Under the pieces are notes generated by a model. The model searched no databases and had not been told where the DNA came from. It saw only the letters and a program-made list of their open reading frames with translations. A stretch of 64,000 bases of DNA from Bradyrhizobium sp. Ce-3 (lineage in GTDB: Bacteria; Pseudomonadota; Alphaproteobacteria; Rhizobiales; Xanthobacteraceae), in assembly GCF_022835695.1 (NCBI RefSeq), contig NZ_BQUV01000005.1, forward strand, positions 248,001-312,000, in the 5' to 3' direction. Positions 1 to 7,717 of the stretch are shown piece after piece. The first letter of the stretch is position 1, and the number at the start of each line of letters is the position of its first letter. A program made the translations under genes and the position numbers.

Positions 1-798
1 GCCCGCTTCGACGATACAATCGTCGCCCAATGAAATGCCGATACCGGCGTTGGCGCCGATCAGGCAGCGCTCGCCAACTGTAACCCTCTCTTTGCCGCCC
101 CCGGACAGAGTGCCCATGATCGACGCTCCGCCGCCAACGTCGCTGCCGCTTCCCACGACCACGCCGGCGCTGATCCGGCCTTCGACCATGCAGGGACCGA
201 GCGTACCTGCATTGAAATTGCAGAAGCCCTCATGCATGACGGTCGTGCCCGGCGCCAAATGAGCTCCGAGTCTGACGCGATCCGCATCTGCAATTCTCAC
301 GTCCGCAGGCGTCACGTAGTCAGTCATGCGCGGAAACTTGTCCACGCCTGTCACCTCGAACCCGAGGCCACGCTTTCGTGCTTCCATTCGCGCGTCGGGG
401 ACACGAGAGCCCTCACAAGGGCCGAAGGTCGTCCAGGCAACGTTAGGCAACAGCCCGAAAATTCCCTCGAGGTTCAGGCAATTCGGCTGGACGAGCCGGT
501 GGCTCAGCAGATGGAGTCGAAGATATGCGTCGTGCACGTCGGTCGGCGCAGATGCAAGGGAGCCAATGTCGGTACGGATTGGAACGATGTCGACATTGCG
601 GATGTCGTCGTGCCGCGCATATCCATTCGCCGACTCGCCCAACGATCTCCCGACCTCGTCCTCCGTCAAGCGGACCGTTGCCGCCTTGTCGGCCTCCGCA
701 ACCAGGCGCAGCTGAAGAAACCAGGAATCCAACACGCGACCATCAGCGGCAATCGTCGCAAATCCCTCGCCGCTCGCGCCCCTCAGTTCCATCGCCAT
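1..798 (-). CDS. dapD: 2,3,4,5-tetrahydropyridine-2,6-dicarboxylate N-succinyltransferase (partial, C-terminus off window)
   Basis: Succinyl-CoA-dependent step of lysine/diaminopimelate synthesis in the cytosol. I translated the minus strand by hand from the ATG at 798. The frame is open for all 266 codons to the window edge. It shows an N-terminal domain with [13 protein letters not shown], then [23 protein letters not shown], then left-handed beta-helix repeats ([37 protein letters not shown]). This is the longer DapD form known from Pseudomonas and actinobacteria rather than the E. coli form. The last part of the beta-helix is outside the window. Two Met codons occur at residues 1 and 3, so the start may shift by two residues. 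It stands alone, with no lys or dap neighbour visible. Confidence 0.9.
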   Translation of the reverse strand, partial: MAMELRGASGEGFATIAADGRVLDSWFLQLRLVAEADKAATVRLTEDEVGRSLGESANGYARHDDIRNVDIVPIRTDIGSLASAPTDVHDAYLRLHLLSHRLVQPNCLNLEGIFGLLPNVAWTTFGPCEGSRVPDARMEARKRGLGFEVTGVDKFPRMTDYVTPADVRIADADRVRLGAHLAPGTTVMHEGFCNFNAGTLGPCMVEGRISAGVVVGSGSDVGGGASIMGTLSGGGKERVTVGERCLIGANAGIGISLGDDCIVEAG

Positions 799-1041
799 TT
801 GAATGTCTCACACCTACGATCCTGCAGGTAATGCATACGCGAGTTCTCGTAGAAATGGCAACTTCCGGACGCTCAAACACGGCCGCTTTGGGCCTTTTTC
901 GACGGATTCATCGGGGATTGCCGGCGGTTGATGACAGGCTTCTGCCCGCAAGCGGCGAACCGGGCCGAGCCGGAAGCATTGCCTTTGGCCGGACCGGCCT
1001 GATCGAACTCCCAAGCCAGTCTCGCGCCGGGTCCTTGGTGT

Positions 1042-1794
1042 CTACGACGTCAGGCCGGCGACAAAGCCAGCCCTGCTGCGCTGCTCAGACGTCAGCGGCG
1101 ATGTCAGTAACGCGATCAGGCGTTGCGCCTGCGACGCAGCCGATGCCTGCGTCGCAACGGCAGCCGTATACATCGTTGCGAGCTCGCATCCCGGCGGCAA
1201 GGCGCCGGATAGCACGACACCCCTGGTGCTGATGATCTCGGTCGATTGCGTGCAACCGATCGGGCGTCGGTCAGGGGATTCGGCCAGATGCCGCATCGCT
1301 GTGGCACCATTCGGAAAGACTTTCAGCCGATCGGCGACGAGATCGGCAATGCCGAGTTCCGCAAGGACCTTGGCGACGTGGATTCCGGCCGTCGACGCCT
1401 TCGTGTCGGGCAGGAAGATCGCGTCCGCAGCGAGCAGCACTGCGCGCAGGCTGATGGCGTCTTTGGCGCTGACAAGGGGATCGCCGGCTCGAACGGCGAG
1501 GGCGGTTTCAACGCGGCCGATGTCGGTGATCGACGACCGCAAAACCAGCCCTTCGTCGGCAAGTTTCGCAATCAGGGCGGCGGTCAGGATCACGATGTCG
1601 GTCGGAACGCCGGCACGCAATCTGTCGGCCATGGCGCCGACCGCACCAAAATCGCCGGCAATGCCGAGGCCGGTTTCGGCTTCAAACGCGGGCGCGAGGC
1701 TGCGCACCAGGCCCTGCGCCGCGCCGCCGCTCAGGATGTTCAACGTCTTCATGCCCACTGTTCCATCGCGACTGTCTTGCCATGCCGTGCTCAT
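1042..1794 (-). CDS. ModA-like periplasmic-binding-protein fold protein without obvious signal peptide
   Basis: A 250-residue type 2 periplasmic-binding-protein fold. The LNILSGGAAQGLVRSLAPAF opening, then GVPTDIVILTAALIAKLADEG, and the later LPDTKASTAGIHV and GCTQSTEI segments match the molybdate-binding (ModA-like) family. I see no hydrophobic signal sequence from either plausible start: ATG 1794, or ATG 1752 giving MKTLNIL. It may therefore act in the cytosol or have lost export. The 1794 start overlaps the stop of the upstream Bug receptor by four bases (ATGA), implying translational coupling. No modB or modC permease/ATPase genes are nearby. The substrate is unknown. Confidence 0.7.
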   Translation of the reverse strand: MSTAWQDSRDGTVGMKTLNILSGGAAQGLVRSLAPAFEAETGLGIAGDFGAVGAMADRLRAGVPTDIVILTAALIAKLADEGLVLRSSITDIGRVETALAVRAGDPLVSAKDAISLRAVLLAADAIFLPDTKASTAGIHVAKVLAELGIADLVADRLKVFPNGATAMRHLAESPDRRPIGCTQSTEIISTRGVVLSGALPPGCELATMYTAAVATQASAASQAQRLIALLTSPLTSEQRSRAGFVAGLTS

Positions 1795-2765
1795 TGGGAC
1801 TTGTCCAGCCGTTTGACGACGTCTGCCCATTTCACGATATCGGCGCGCAGGAATGCGTCGAACGCTTCGGGTGTCATTGTCATCGGCACCGCGCCTTGGG
1901 CAGCCCAGAGTTTCTCGACCTCCGGGCGCCTGATCGCGGCGTTCACGGCCGCGTTGAGTTTGTCGATGATCGGCTTCGGCGTGCCTGCCGGGGCCATCAG
2001 GCCGAGCCAGATCGTCGCCTCATAGCCGGCAACGCCGGCTTCAATCACGGTCGGAACGTCTGATAGCACCGTCGAACGCGTCTTGCCGGTTGTCGCGAGC
2101 GCGCGCACCTGGCTTTCCGCAACATTCGGTGCCATAGCCGGAACGGCATCGATCATCATCTGGACCTGGCCGCCGATGATGCCGCTGCGCGCTTCGCCAC
2201 TGTTGCGATAGGGCACATGCACGATGTCGATCCCGGCCATCGCCTTGAACAATTCGCCGGCCATGTGATACGGCGTGCCCTGACCCGACGACGCGTAGTT
2301 GAGCTTTCCCGGCTGGGCCTTTGCCAGCGCGATGAATTCCTGCAGCGTCTTTGCCGGCACGGCGGGATGGACCACGATCACGAGATCCGACGTGTTCACG
2401 AATGCGATCGGGGTCAGGTCGCGCATCAATTCGTATTTGCGCTGTGGCACCAGCGATTCATTGGCGGTCTGGGTGTTCGACATCATCAGCAGCGTGTAGC
2501 CATCGGCGGGGGCTTTCGCGACCTCGAGCGCGCCGATCACGCCGCCGGCCCCAGTGCGGTTCTCGACCACGAAAGGCCGGCCGAGGCCTTCCTGCAGGAT
2601 GCTGCCGATCTGCCGCGCCACGACGTCAGCCGGTCCGCCGGGACCAAAGGGAACGATGATCCTGACCGGCCGCGCGGGGTAGTCTTCGGCCTCCGCGTGC
2701 TCGCCCGACATCGACACGGTCAGCAACGCAGCGACAAGAACCAAGGCGTACCGAATACCCGCCAT
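1791..2765 (-). CDS. Bug-family tripartite tricarboxylate transporter substrate-binding protein
   Basis: A 324-residue periplasmic solute receptor. The N-terminus has a signal peptide (hydrophobic YALVLVAALLTVSM, cleavage near GEHAEAED). It is followed by the Bug hallmark YPARPVRIIVPFGPGGPADVVARQ and the later GAGGVIGALEVAKAPADGYTLL. Such receptors capture carboxylates for TctAB-type carriers; a TctB-TctA pair lies about 17 kb away at 19938-22013. It is translationally coupled to the ModA-like gene downstream. It is divergent from the gene starting at 2916, with a 150-base shared upstream region. The ligand cannot be deduced. Confidence 0.9.
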   Translation of the reverse strand: MAGIRYALVLVAALLTVSMSGEHAEAEDYPARPVRIIVPFGPGGPADVVARQIGSILQEGLGRPFVVENRTGAGGVIGALEVAKAPADGYTLLMMSNTQTANESLVPQRKYELMRDLTPIAFVNTSDLVIVVHPAVPAKTLQEFIALAKAQPGKLNYASSGQGTPYHMAGELFKAMAGIDIVHVPYRNSGEARSGIIGGQVQMMIDAVPAMAPNVAESQVRALATTGKTRSTVLSDVPTVIEAGVAGYEATIWLGLMAPAGTPKPIIDKLNAAVNAAIRRPEVEKLWAAQGAVPMTMTPEAFDAFLRADIVKWADVVKRLDKSQ

Positions 2766-2915
2766 TGATTGTTTCCCCCAACTTTAGTCTTCTTTCTTGG
2801 CGAGAAGTCTAGCTGCAACCTGAAGCGTCTGTCGACGACAGACTCCGTCTTCGCGCATCGGAATAAGAGCGAGAAGACGGTGTATCCAACTTCGCCACCG
2901 AGTGCGGGGAATCAT

Positions 2916-3986
2916 ATGGGGAAAAATCCTGGGCTGTCGCGGCGCGATATGCTGAAAGGCGCCAGCGCCGTGCTGGCAGGCGCCGCCTTTTCAACGCGCG
3001 TGATGGCGGCGGCGCCAGCCGCGGAACCGGTGACGCCGGCCTTGATCGCGGCCGCGAAAAAGGAAGGGCAGGTCGTCTATTACACCTCGACCGATCTGCC
3101 GGTCGCCGAGAAGCTGGCGCGGGCGTTCGAAGCGAAATATCCTGACATCGCCGTGCGTGTCGAACGCACCGGCGCGGAGCGCGTGTTCCAGCGGGTCGGC
3201 CAGGAATATTCCAGCAACATTCACGCGGTCGATGTCGTCAATTCCTCCGATGCCGCGCATTTCATCGTATGGAAGCGGGACGGCATTCTGGCGCCCTATG
3301 TGCCGGAGGAGGTCGCACGATTCTATCCGGAGGAGCATCGCGACGCCGATGGGCAGTTCGCAAGCTTCCGGGTCTGGCTGTCGATCATTGCCTACAACAC
3401 CAACCTCGTGAAGGCCGAGGAGGCGCCGAAGAGCTTTGCCGATCTGCTCGATCCGAAATGGAAGGGCAAGATCGTCAAGGCGCATCCCGGCTATAGCGGC
3501 ACCATCATGACCGCGACCTATCAGATGCAGCGCGATCTCGGCTGGAGCTTCTTCGAGCAGCTCGCCAAGCAGAACATCATGCAGGTGCAGTCTTCGACCG
3601 ATCCGCCGAAGAAGCTCGACCTCGGCGAGCGCGCGGTCATGGCCGACGGCAACGAGTACAACATCTTCCAGATGAAGGAGATGAGCCGCCCGGTCGAGCC
3701 GGTCTACGCCACCGAAGGATCGCCGATCATTGTTGGCCCCAACGGCATCTTCAAGGACTGCCCGCACCCGAATGCCGCCAGGCTGTTTCAATCGTTCGCG
3801 CTCGGCCGCGAGGGGCAGCAGCTCAACATCGAGATCGGTGGTCTCCGCTCGGTCCACGCGCAGGCAAAGGAGAAGGCTGGACGCAAGCCGTTGACGGACA
3901 TCAAGACGATGAAGGACGATCCGGCGGCGGTGGAGCGGGAAGGGGAATCGATCAAGGCGCGCTATACCCGCATCTTCAGGGTTTGA
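2916..3986 (+). CDS. Tat-exported extracellular solute-binding protein (iron(III)/spermidine-type ABC family)
   Basis: A 356-residue binding protein of the Fe(III)/polyamine SBP class. The N-terminus carries a twin-arginine motif (SRRDMLKG) followed by a hydrophobic stretch and AAAPAAEPV, indicating Tat export. The mature region starts LIAAAKKEGQVVYYTSTD, typical of this class. ATG 2916 is chosen because a GGGGA box precedes it and the Tat signal follows; an in-frame opening back to 2769 encodes no signal. No ABC permease or ATPase follows, so it is an orphan receptor. The next gene is an unrelated molybdoenzyme. Confidence 0.85.
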   Translation: MGKNPGLSRRDMLKGASAVLAGAAFSTRVMAAAPAAEPVTPALIAAAKKEGQVVYYTSTDLPVAEKLARAFEAKYPDIAVRVERTGAERVFQRVGQEYSSNIHAVDVVNSSDAAHFIVWKRDGILAPYVPEEVARFYPEEHRDADGQFASFRVWLSIIAYNTNLVKAEEAPKSFADLLDPKWKGKIVKAHPGYSGTIMTATYQMQRDLGWSFFEQLAKQNIMQVQSSTDPPKKLDLGERAVMADGNEYNIFQMKEMSRPVEPVYATEGSPIIVGPNGIFKDCPHPNAARLFQSFALGREGQQLNIEIGGLRSVHAQAKEKAGRKPLTDIKTMKDDPAAVEREGESIKARYTRIFRV

Positions 3987-4102
3987 TCGAAGTGCTGCCC
4001 GGTCCGGGCGGCGCCTGTCGCATGGCTTATGCGCGGTTTTCGCCCGGACTGGGTCAATAATGCCCCTCGGCGGAGGGGGTATTTGATGTTACCAATCCGG
4101 CC

Positions 4103-6202
4103 ATGAACCAGCATGCCAAGGTCGACATCCGCCATTCCACCTGTCCGCACGACTGCCCCTCGGCATGTGCGCTCGACATCGAGGTGATCGAGGGACGTTC
4201 GATCGGCAGGGTGCGCGGCTCCAAACGGCAGACCTATACGGCCGGTGTGGTCTGCGCCAAGGTCGCGCGTTATGCCGAGCGGATTCATCATGCCGAACGC
4301 CTGATGCACCCGCTGCGCCGGACCGGGCCGAAGGGCTCCGGCCAGTTTGCGCGGATCTCCTGGGACGAGGCGCTGGACGAGATCGCGGCCCGCTTCGACG
4401 CCGCCGAGCGGGAGTTCGGCGCCGAGTCGGTCTGGCCCTATTACTACGCCGGCACCATGGGGCTCGTGATGCGCGACGGCCTCAACCGGCTGTCGCATGT
4501 GAAGAAGTATTCGCGCTTCTACGGCACGATCTGCGCGACCATCGCCCGCATCGGCTTTGCCGCAGGAACGGGCAAGATCGCCGGCGTCGACCCGCGCGAG
4601 ATGGGCGTCTCCGACCTCGTTGTGATCTGGGGCACCAATCCGGTGAACACCCAGGTCAACGTGATGACGCATGCATCGCGTGCGCGAAAAGAGCGCGGTG
4701 CGAAGATCGCGGCGGTCGACGTCTACAACAACGAGACCATGAAGCAGGCCGACATCAAGATCCTGCTGCGGCCGGGCACCGATGGCGCCTTCGCCTGTGC
4801 CGTGATGCACGTGCTGTTCCGCGAGGGATTGGCCGATCGCGACTATCTGGCGCGCTATACCGATTGCCCTGACGAGCTGGAAGCGCATCTGAAGACCCGG
4901 ACGCCGGAATGGGCCTCGGCGATCTCGGGCGTGCCGGTCGAGGAGATCGAGGCGTTCGCGCGGCTGGTCGGGACCACCAAGCGCTCCTTCTTCCGTCTTG
5001 GCTACGGCTTCACGCGCAGCCGCAACGGCGCCGCGCAGATGCACGCCGCGACCTGCATTCCCGCGGTGACCGGTGCCTGGCAATATGAGGGCGGCGGCGC
5101 GTTCTTCAACAATGCCGGAATCTGGCGCTTCGACGAGTCGATCATCGAGGGCCACGACGCGATCGATCCGACCACGCGGGTGCTCGATCAGTCGAAGATC
5201 GGCCGCATCCTGACCGGCGATGCCGAGGCGCTGCGGGGCGGCGGGCCGGTCAAGGCGATGCTGATCCAGAACACCAATCCGATGACGGTGGCGCCCGAGC
5301 AGGCGCTGGTGCGCCAGGGCTTTGCGCGCGAGGATCTGTTCGTCGCGGTGCACGAGCAGTTCATGACCGAGACGGCCCAGATGGCCGATATCGTGCTGCC
5401 GGCGACGATGTTCATGGAGCACGACGACCTCTATTACGGCGGCGGTCATCAGCACATCTCGGTCGGCCCGAAGCTGGTCGATCCGCCCGGCGAGTGCCGC
5501 TCCAATCACGAGGTGATGCAGGGGCTCGGCCGCCGGCTCAACGCCGTGCATCCCGGCTTCGACATGACGCCGCGCGAATTGATCGATGCGACGCTGAAGA
5601 AGAGCGGGCATGGCGACATCGCGACGCTCGAGGCCGAGCTGTGGCGCGACCTGCAACCGGATTTCCGCACCTCGCATTATCTCGACGGCTTCGCGCACGC
5701 CGACAAGAAGTTCCACTTCAAGGTCGATTGGGGCAAGGTGCCGGTCGGCAGCGGCGGGCTGATGGGCGCGTGGGACAAGATGCCCTCGCTGCCCGACCAC
5801 TGGACCATCATCGAGGAGGCGGACGCGCAACATCCGTTCCGGCTCGCGACCTCGCCGTCGCGCAGCTTCCTCAACACCAGCTTCAATGAAACGCCATCGT
5901 CGCAGGCCCGCGAGGGCGCGCCGACCGTGATGATCCACCCCGACGATGCGTCCGCGCTCTCGATCGCAGACGGGGATGCGGTAACGCTCGGCAATATGCG
6001 TGGCGAGACCACGCTGACCGCAAAGCTGTTCGATGGCGTTCGCCGCGGCGTGCTGATCGCGGAATCGATCCACCCGAACAAGTCCCACATCGGCGGGCGC
6101 GGCATCAACATGCTGACCGGCGCGGAGGCCGTCGCTCCGCTTGGCGGCGCCGCGTTCCACGACAACAAGGTTTGGATCAGGAAGGCGTCCGCCGCCGCAT
6201 AA
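4103..6202 (+). CDS. Molybdopterin-containing oxidoreductase (DMSO reductase superfamily)
   Basis: A 699-residue bis-MGD enzyme. The N-terminus has the [4Fe-4S] ligand set C14-x3-C18-x3-C22-x28-C51 (TCPHDCPSAC, VVCAKV). Then come the molybdopterin-binding core (VIWGTNPVNTQVN, GYGFTRSRNGA, NTNPMTVAPEQ) and a C-terminal dinucleotide-binding beta-barrel (HPDDASALSIADGDAV). No Tat signal is seen, so it is probably cytoplasmic. No dedicated iron-sulfur or membrane subunit is adjacent. It is followed after 77 bases by an enoyl-CoA hydratase, suggesting a catabolic setting. The substrate is unknown. A long minus-strand open frame lies over this gene and is not considered real. Confidence 0.9.
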   Translation: MNQHAKVDIRHSTCPHDCPSACALDIEVIEGRSIGRVRGSKRQTYTAGVVCAKVARYAERIHHAERLMHPLRRTGPKGSGQFARISWDEALDEIAARFDAAEREFGAESVWPYYYAGTMGLVMRDGLNRLSHVKKYSRFYGTICATIARIGFAAGTGKIAGVDPREMGVSDLVVIWGTNPVNTQVNVMTHASRARKERGAKIAAVDVYNNETMKQADIKILLRPGTDGAFACAVMHVLFREGLADRDYLARYTDCPDELEAHLKTRTPEWASAISGVPVEEIEAFARLVGTTKRSFFRLGYGFTRSRNGAAQMHAATCIPAVTGAWQYEGGGAFFNNAGIWRFDESIIEGHDAIDPTTRVLDQSKIGRILTGDAEALRGGGPVKAMLIQNTNPMTVAPEQALVRQGFAREDLFVAVHEQFMTETAQMADIVLPATMFMEHDDLYYGGGHQHISVGPKLVDPPGECRSNHEVMQGLGRRLNAVHPGFDMTPRELIDATLKKSGHGDIATLEAELWRDLQPDFRTSHYLDGFAHADKKFHFKVDWGKVPVGSGGLMGAWDKMPSLPDHWTIIEEADAQHPFRLATSPSRSFLNTSFNETPSSQAREGAPTVMIHPDDASALSIADGDAVTLGNMRGETTLTAKLFDGVRRGVLIAESIHPNKSHIGGRGINMLTGAEAVAPLGGAAFHDNKVWIRKASAAA

Positions 6203-6279
6203 TCCTGCTTGCAGTCGGCGCCGATCCTGCCGCAAATGTGCGCTGACAACAGCAATCAGGCAAGAAACAGGCAGGAAGC

Positions 6280-7059
6280 ATGACCGACAACAGCGTTCTT
6301 CTCGAGAAGCGCGGCCAGGCGTTCTGGATCACCATCAACCGTCCGGACAAGCGCAACGCGCTCAATGCCGGTGTGATCGCGGGCATCGCGAAGGGCTATC
6401 GCGACGCGCATGACGACAAGGACGTCCGCGTCATCGTGCTGACCGGCGCGGGCGACAAGGCGTTCTGCGCCGGTGCCGATCTGCAGAACAGCGGCGCGGC
6501 CTTCTCGATGGATTTCTCGCGCCCCAATGTTGACTACGCCGATCTGTTGCGGCTGTCGCAGAATGCGACCAAGCCCGCGATCGCGCGGGTCGGCGGCGTC
6601 TGCATGGCCGGCGGCATGGGGCTGCTGTGCATGACCGACATGGCGGTCGCCGCCGATGGCGTGATCTTCGGCCTGCCCGAGGTGAAGGTCGGGGTGTTTC
6701 CGATGCAGGTGCTGAGCCTGCTGCAATCGATCGCCCCGCCGCGCCTGATCAACGAATGGGCGCTGACCGGCGAGCCGTTCGACGCCAAGGCTGCGCAGGC
6801 CGCGGGGCTGCTCAACTACGTGGTGCCGGCGGCCGAGCTCGACGCCAAGGTCGATTGGCTGATCGGCCGCGTCGTCGACAAGTCGCCGACCGCGATCCGC
6901 CGCGGCAAATACGCGATGCGCGCGATCGCGTCGATGTCATTCGACGAAAGCATCGCCTACACCGAAAGCCAGATCGCGTTGCTGGCGATGACCGAGGACG
7001 CCAAGGAAGGCCTCAAGGCCTTCGGCGAGAAGCGCAAGCCGACCTGGACGGGGCGCTGA
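6280..7059 (+). CDS. Enoyl-CoA hydratase/isomerase family protein
   Basis: A 259-residue crotonase-fold protein. Visible hallmarks are FWITINRPDKRNALN near the N-terminus, the oxyanion-hole segment TGAGDKAFCAGADLQ, and GGVCMAGGMGLLCMTDMAVAADGVIFGLPEVKVGVFP. It acts on acyl-CoA thioesters in the cytosol; whether it hydrates, isomerises or hydrolyses cannot be told from the sequence. It follows the molybdoenzyme on the same strand and is convergent with the GlcG-like gene. Two terminator-like palindromes lie between. A second, only moderately similar crotonase is at 15609. Confidence 0.9.
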   Translation: MTDNSVLLEKRGQAFWITINRPDKRNALNAGVIAGIAKGYRDAHDDKDVRVIVLTGAGDKAFCAGADLQNSGAAFSMDFSRPNVDYADLLRLSQNATKPAIARVGGVCMAGGMGLLCMTDMAVAADGVIFGLPEVKVGVFPMQVLSLLQSIAPPRLINEWALTGEPFDAKAAQAAGLLNYVVPAAELDAKVDWLIGRVVDKSPTAIRRGKYAMRAIASMSFDESIAYTESQIALLAMTEDAKEGLKAFGEKRKPTWTGR

Positions 7060-7077
7060 GCGGCGGACTCTGCTGCT

Positions 7078-7100
7078 CCTCGCCCCGGGTGCGGGGAGGG
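7078..7100. terminator. Candidate terminator palindrome in convergent gap (copy 1)
   Basis: A GC-rich near-palindrome (CCTCGCCCCG ... CGGGGAGG) lies just after the enoyl-CoA hydratase stop. A related element occurs about 150 bases on in the same convergent gap. There is no T-run, so it could equally be a short interspersed repeat. Confidence 0.35.
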
Positions 7101-7239
7101 CAATTGCCAAAATATCGAAAACAACCCCATGCACAGTAGCCGGGCGGCCGCCGGCGCTCGACACGGCAGCTTGACACGTCGGGCAACTCAGTGGCACAAT
7201 TCCATTATTCCGAAATCGTGCAAGCGCACTTTGCCCTAA

Positions 7240-7267
7240 CCCTCGCCCCGGGAGAACGGGACGAGGG
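7240..7267. terminator. Candidate terminator palindrome in convergent gap (copy 2)
   Basis: An inverted repeat with arms CCCTCG(CCCCG) and (CGGGA)CGAGGG lies just before the end of the convergent GlcG-like gene. It resembles the element at 7078-7100. The placement between two converging genes supports a bidirectional terminator or an interspersed repeat. Confidence 0.35.
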
Positions 7268-7288
7268 AGCGCGACGCCCGTTGCGGCT

Positions 7289-7717
7289 CTAGCCTGCGTT
7301 GGCCTTCAGGCCGGCCGCCTCGATGCCGGCCACGGCGCAGATCTCGTCATTGTCCGAGGTGTCGCCGCTGACGCCGACCGCGCCGAGCAACGCCGCGCCG
7401 TCCATGATCAGCACGCCGCCGGGGACCGGCACCAGCCGGCCCTGCGCCAGCGTGTTCACGCTGTCGATGAAATAGGCCTGCTCCTGCGCGCGCTGATACA
7501 GCGCCCGCGATCCCATGCCGAGCGCCAGCGCGCCATAGGCCTTGCCGTGGGCGATCTCGGCCCGCATCAGGCTGGTGCCGTCCTGCGCCGCGGTCACCTT
7601 CACCGCGCCGCGCGCGTCGAGGATGGTGACCACCAGCGGCTTCAGCTTCTTCTCGACGCCCTTGGCGAGCGCGGCATCCAGAATCTTGCGGGCAATATCG
7701 AGAGTGAGCTCAGCCAT
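7289..7717 (-). CDS. GlcG/HbpS family protein
   Basis: A 142-residue single-domain protein of the GlcG/HbpS (heme-degrading/DUF336) family. It is recognised by LTLDIARKILDAALAKG at the N-terminus, VVTILDARGAVKV, RAEIAHGKAYGALALGMGSR, and the PGGVLIMDGAALLGAVGVSGDTSDNDE segment. Members often lie beside glycolate or other 2-hydroxyacid oxidases. Here the start overlaps the end of the large FAD/Fe-S dehydrogenase by eight bases, so the two are co-translated. The biochemical role is not established. Confidence 0.88.
   Translation of the reverse strand: MAELTLDIARKILDAALAKGVEKKLKPLVVTILDARGAVKVTAAQDGTSLMRAEIAHGKAYGALALGMGSRALYQRAQEQAYFIDSVNTLAQGRLVPVPGGVLIMDGAALLGAVGVSGDTSDNDEICAVAGIEAAGLKANAG

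Noticed and set aside
799-1041. Possible small gene between dapD and the ModA-like gene
   Set aside because: The frames that cross this 243-base gap lack a ribosome site and any recognisable feature. I see nothing in it beyond a possible dapD promoter.
2769-2915. N-terminal extension of the Tat-exported binding protein from ATG 2769
   Set aside because: The extension would bury the twin-arginine signal inside the protein, and a ribosome site precedes ATG 2916.
3962-6235. 757-codon open frame on the minus strand opposite the molybdopterin oxidoreductase gene
   Set aside because: It is Arg/His/Gly-rich low-complexity translation typical of the antisense of GC-rich coding DNA. The plus-strand frame has clear Fe-S and molybdopterin motifs.
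6256-6726. Minus-strand frame opposite the first enoyl-CoA hydratase
   Set aside because: Crotonase motifs are clear on the plus strand; the minus frame has none.
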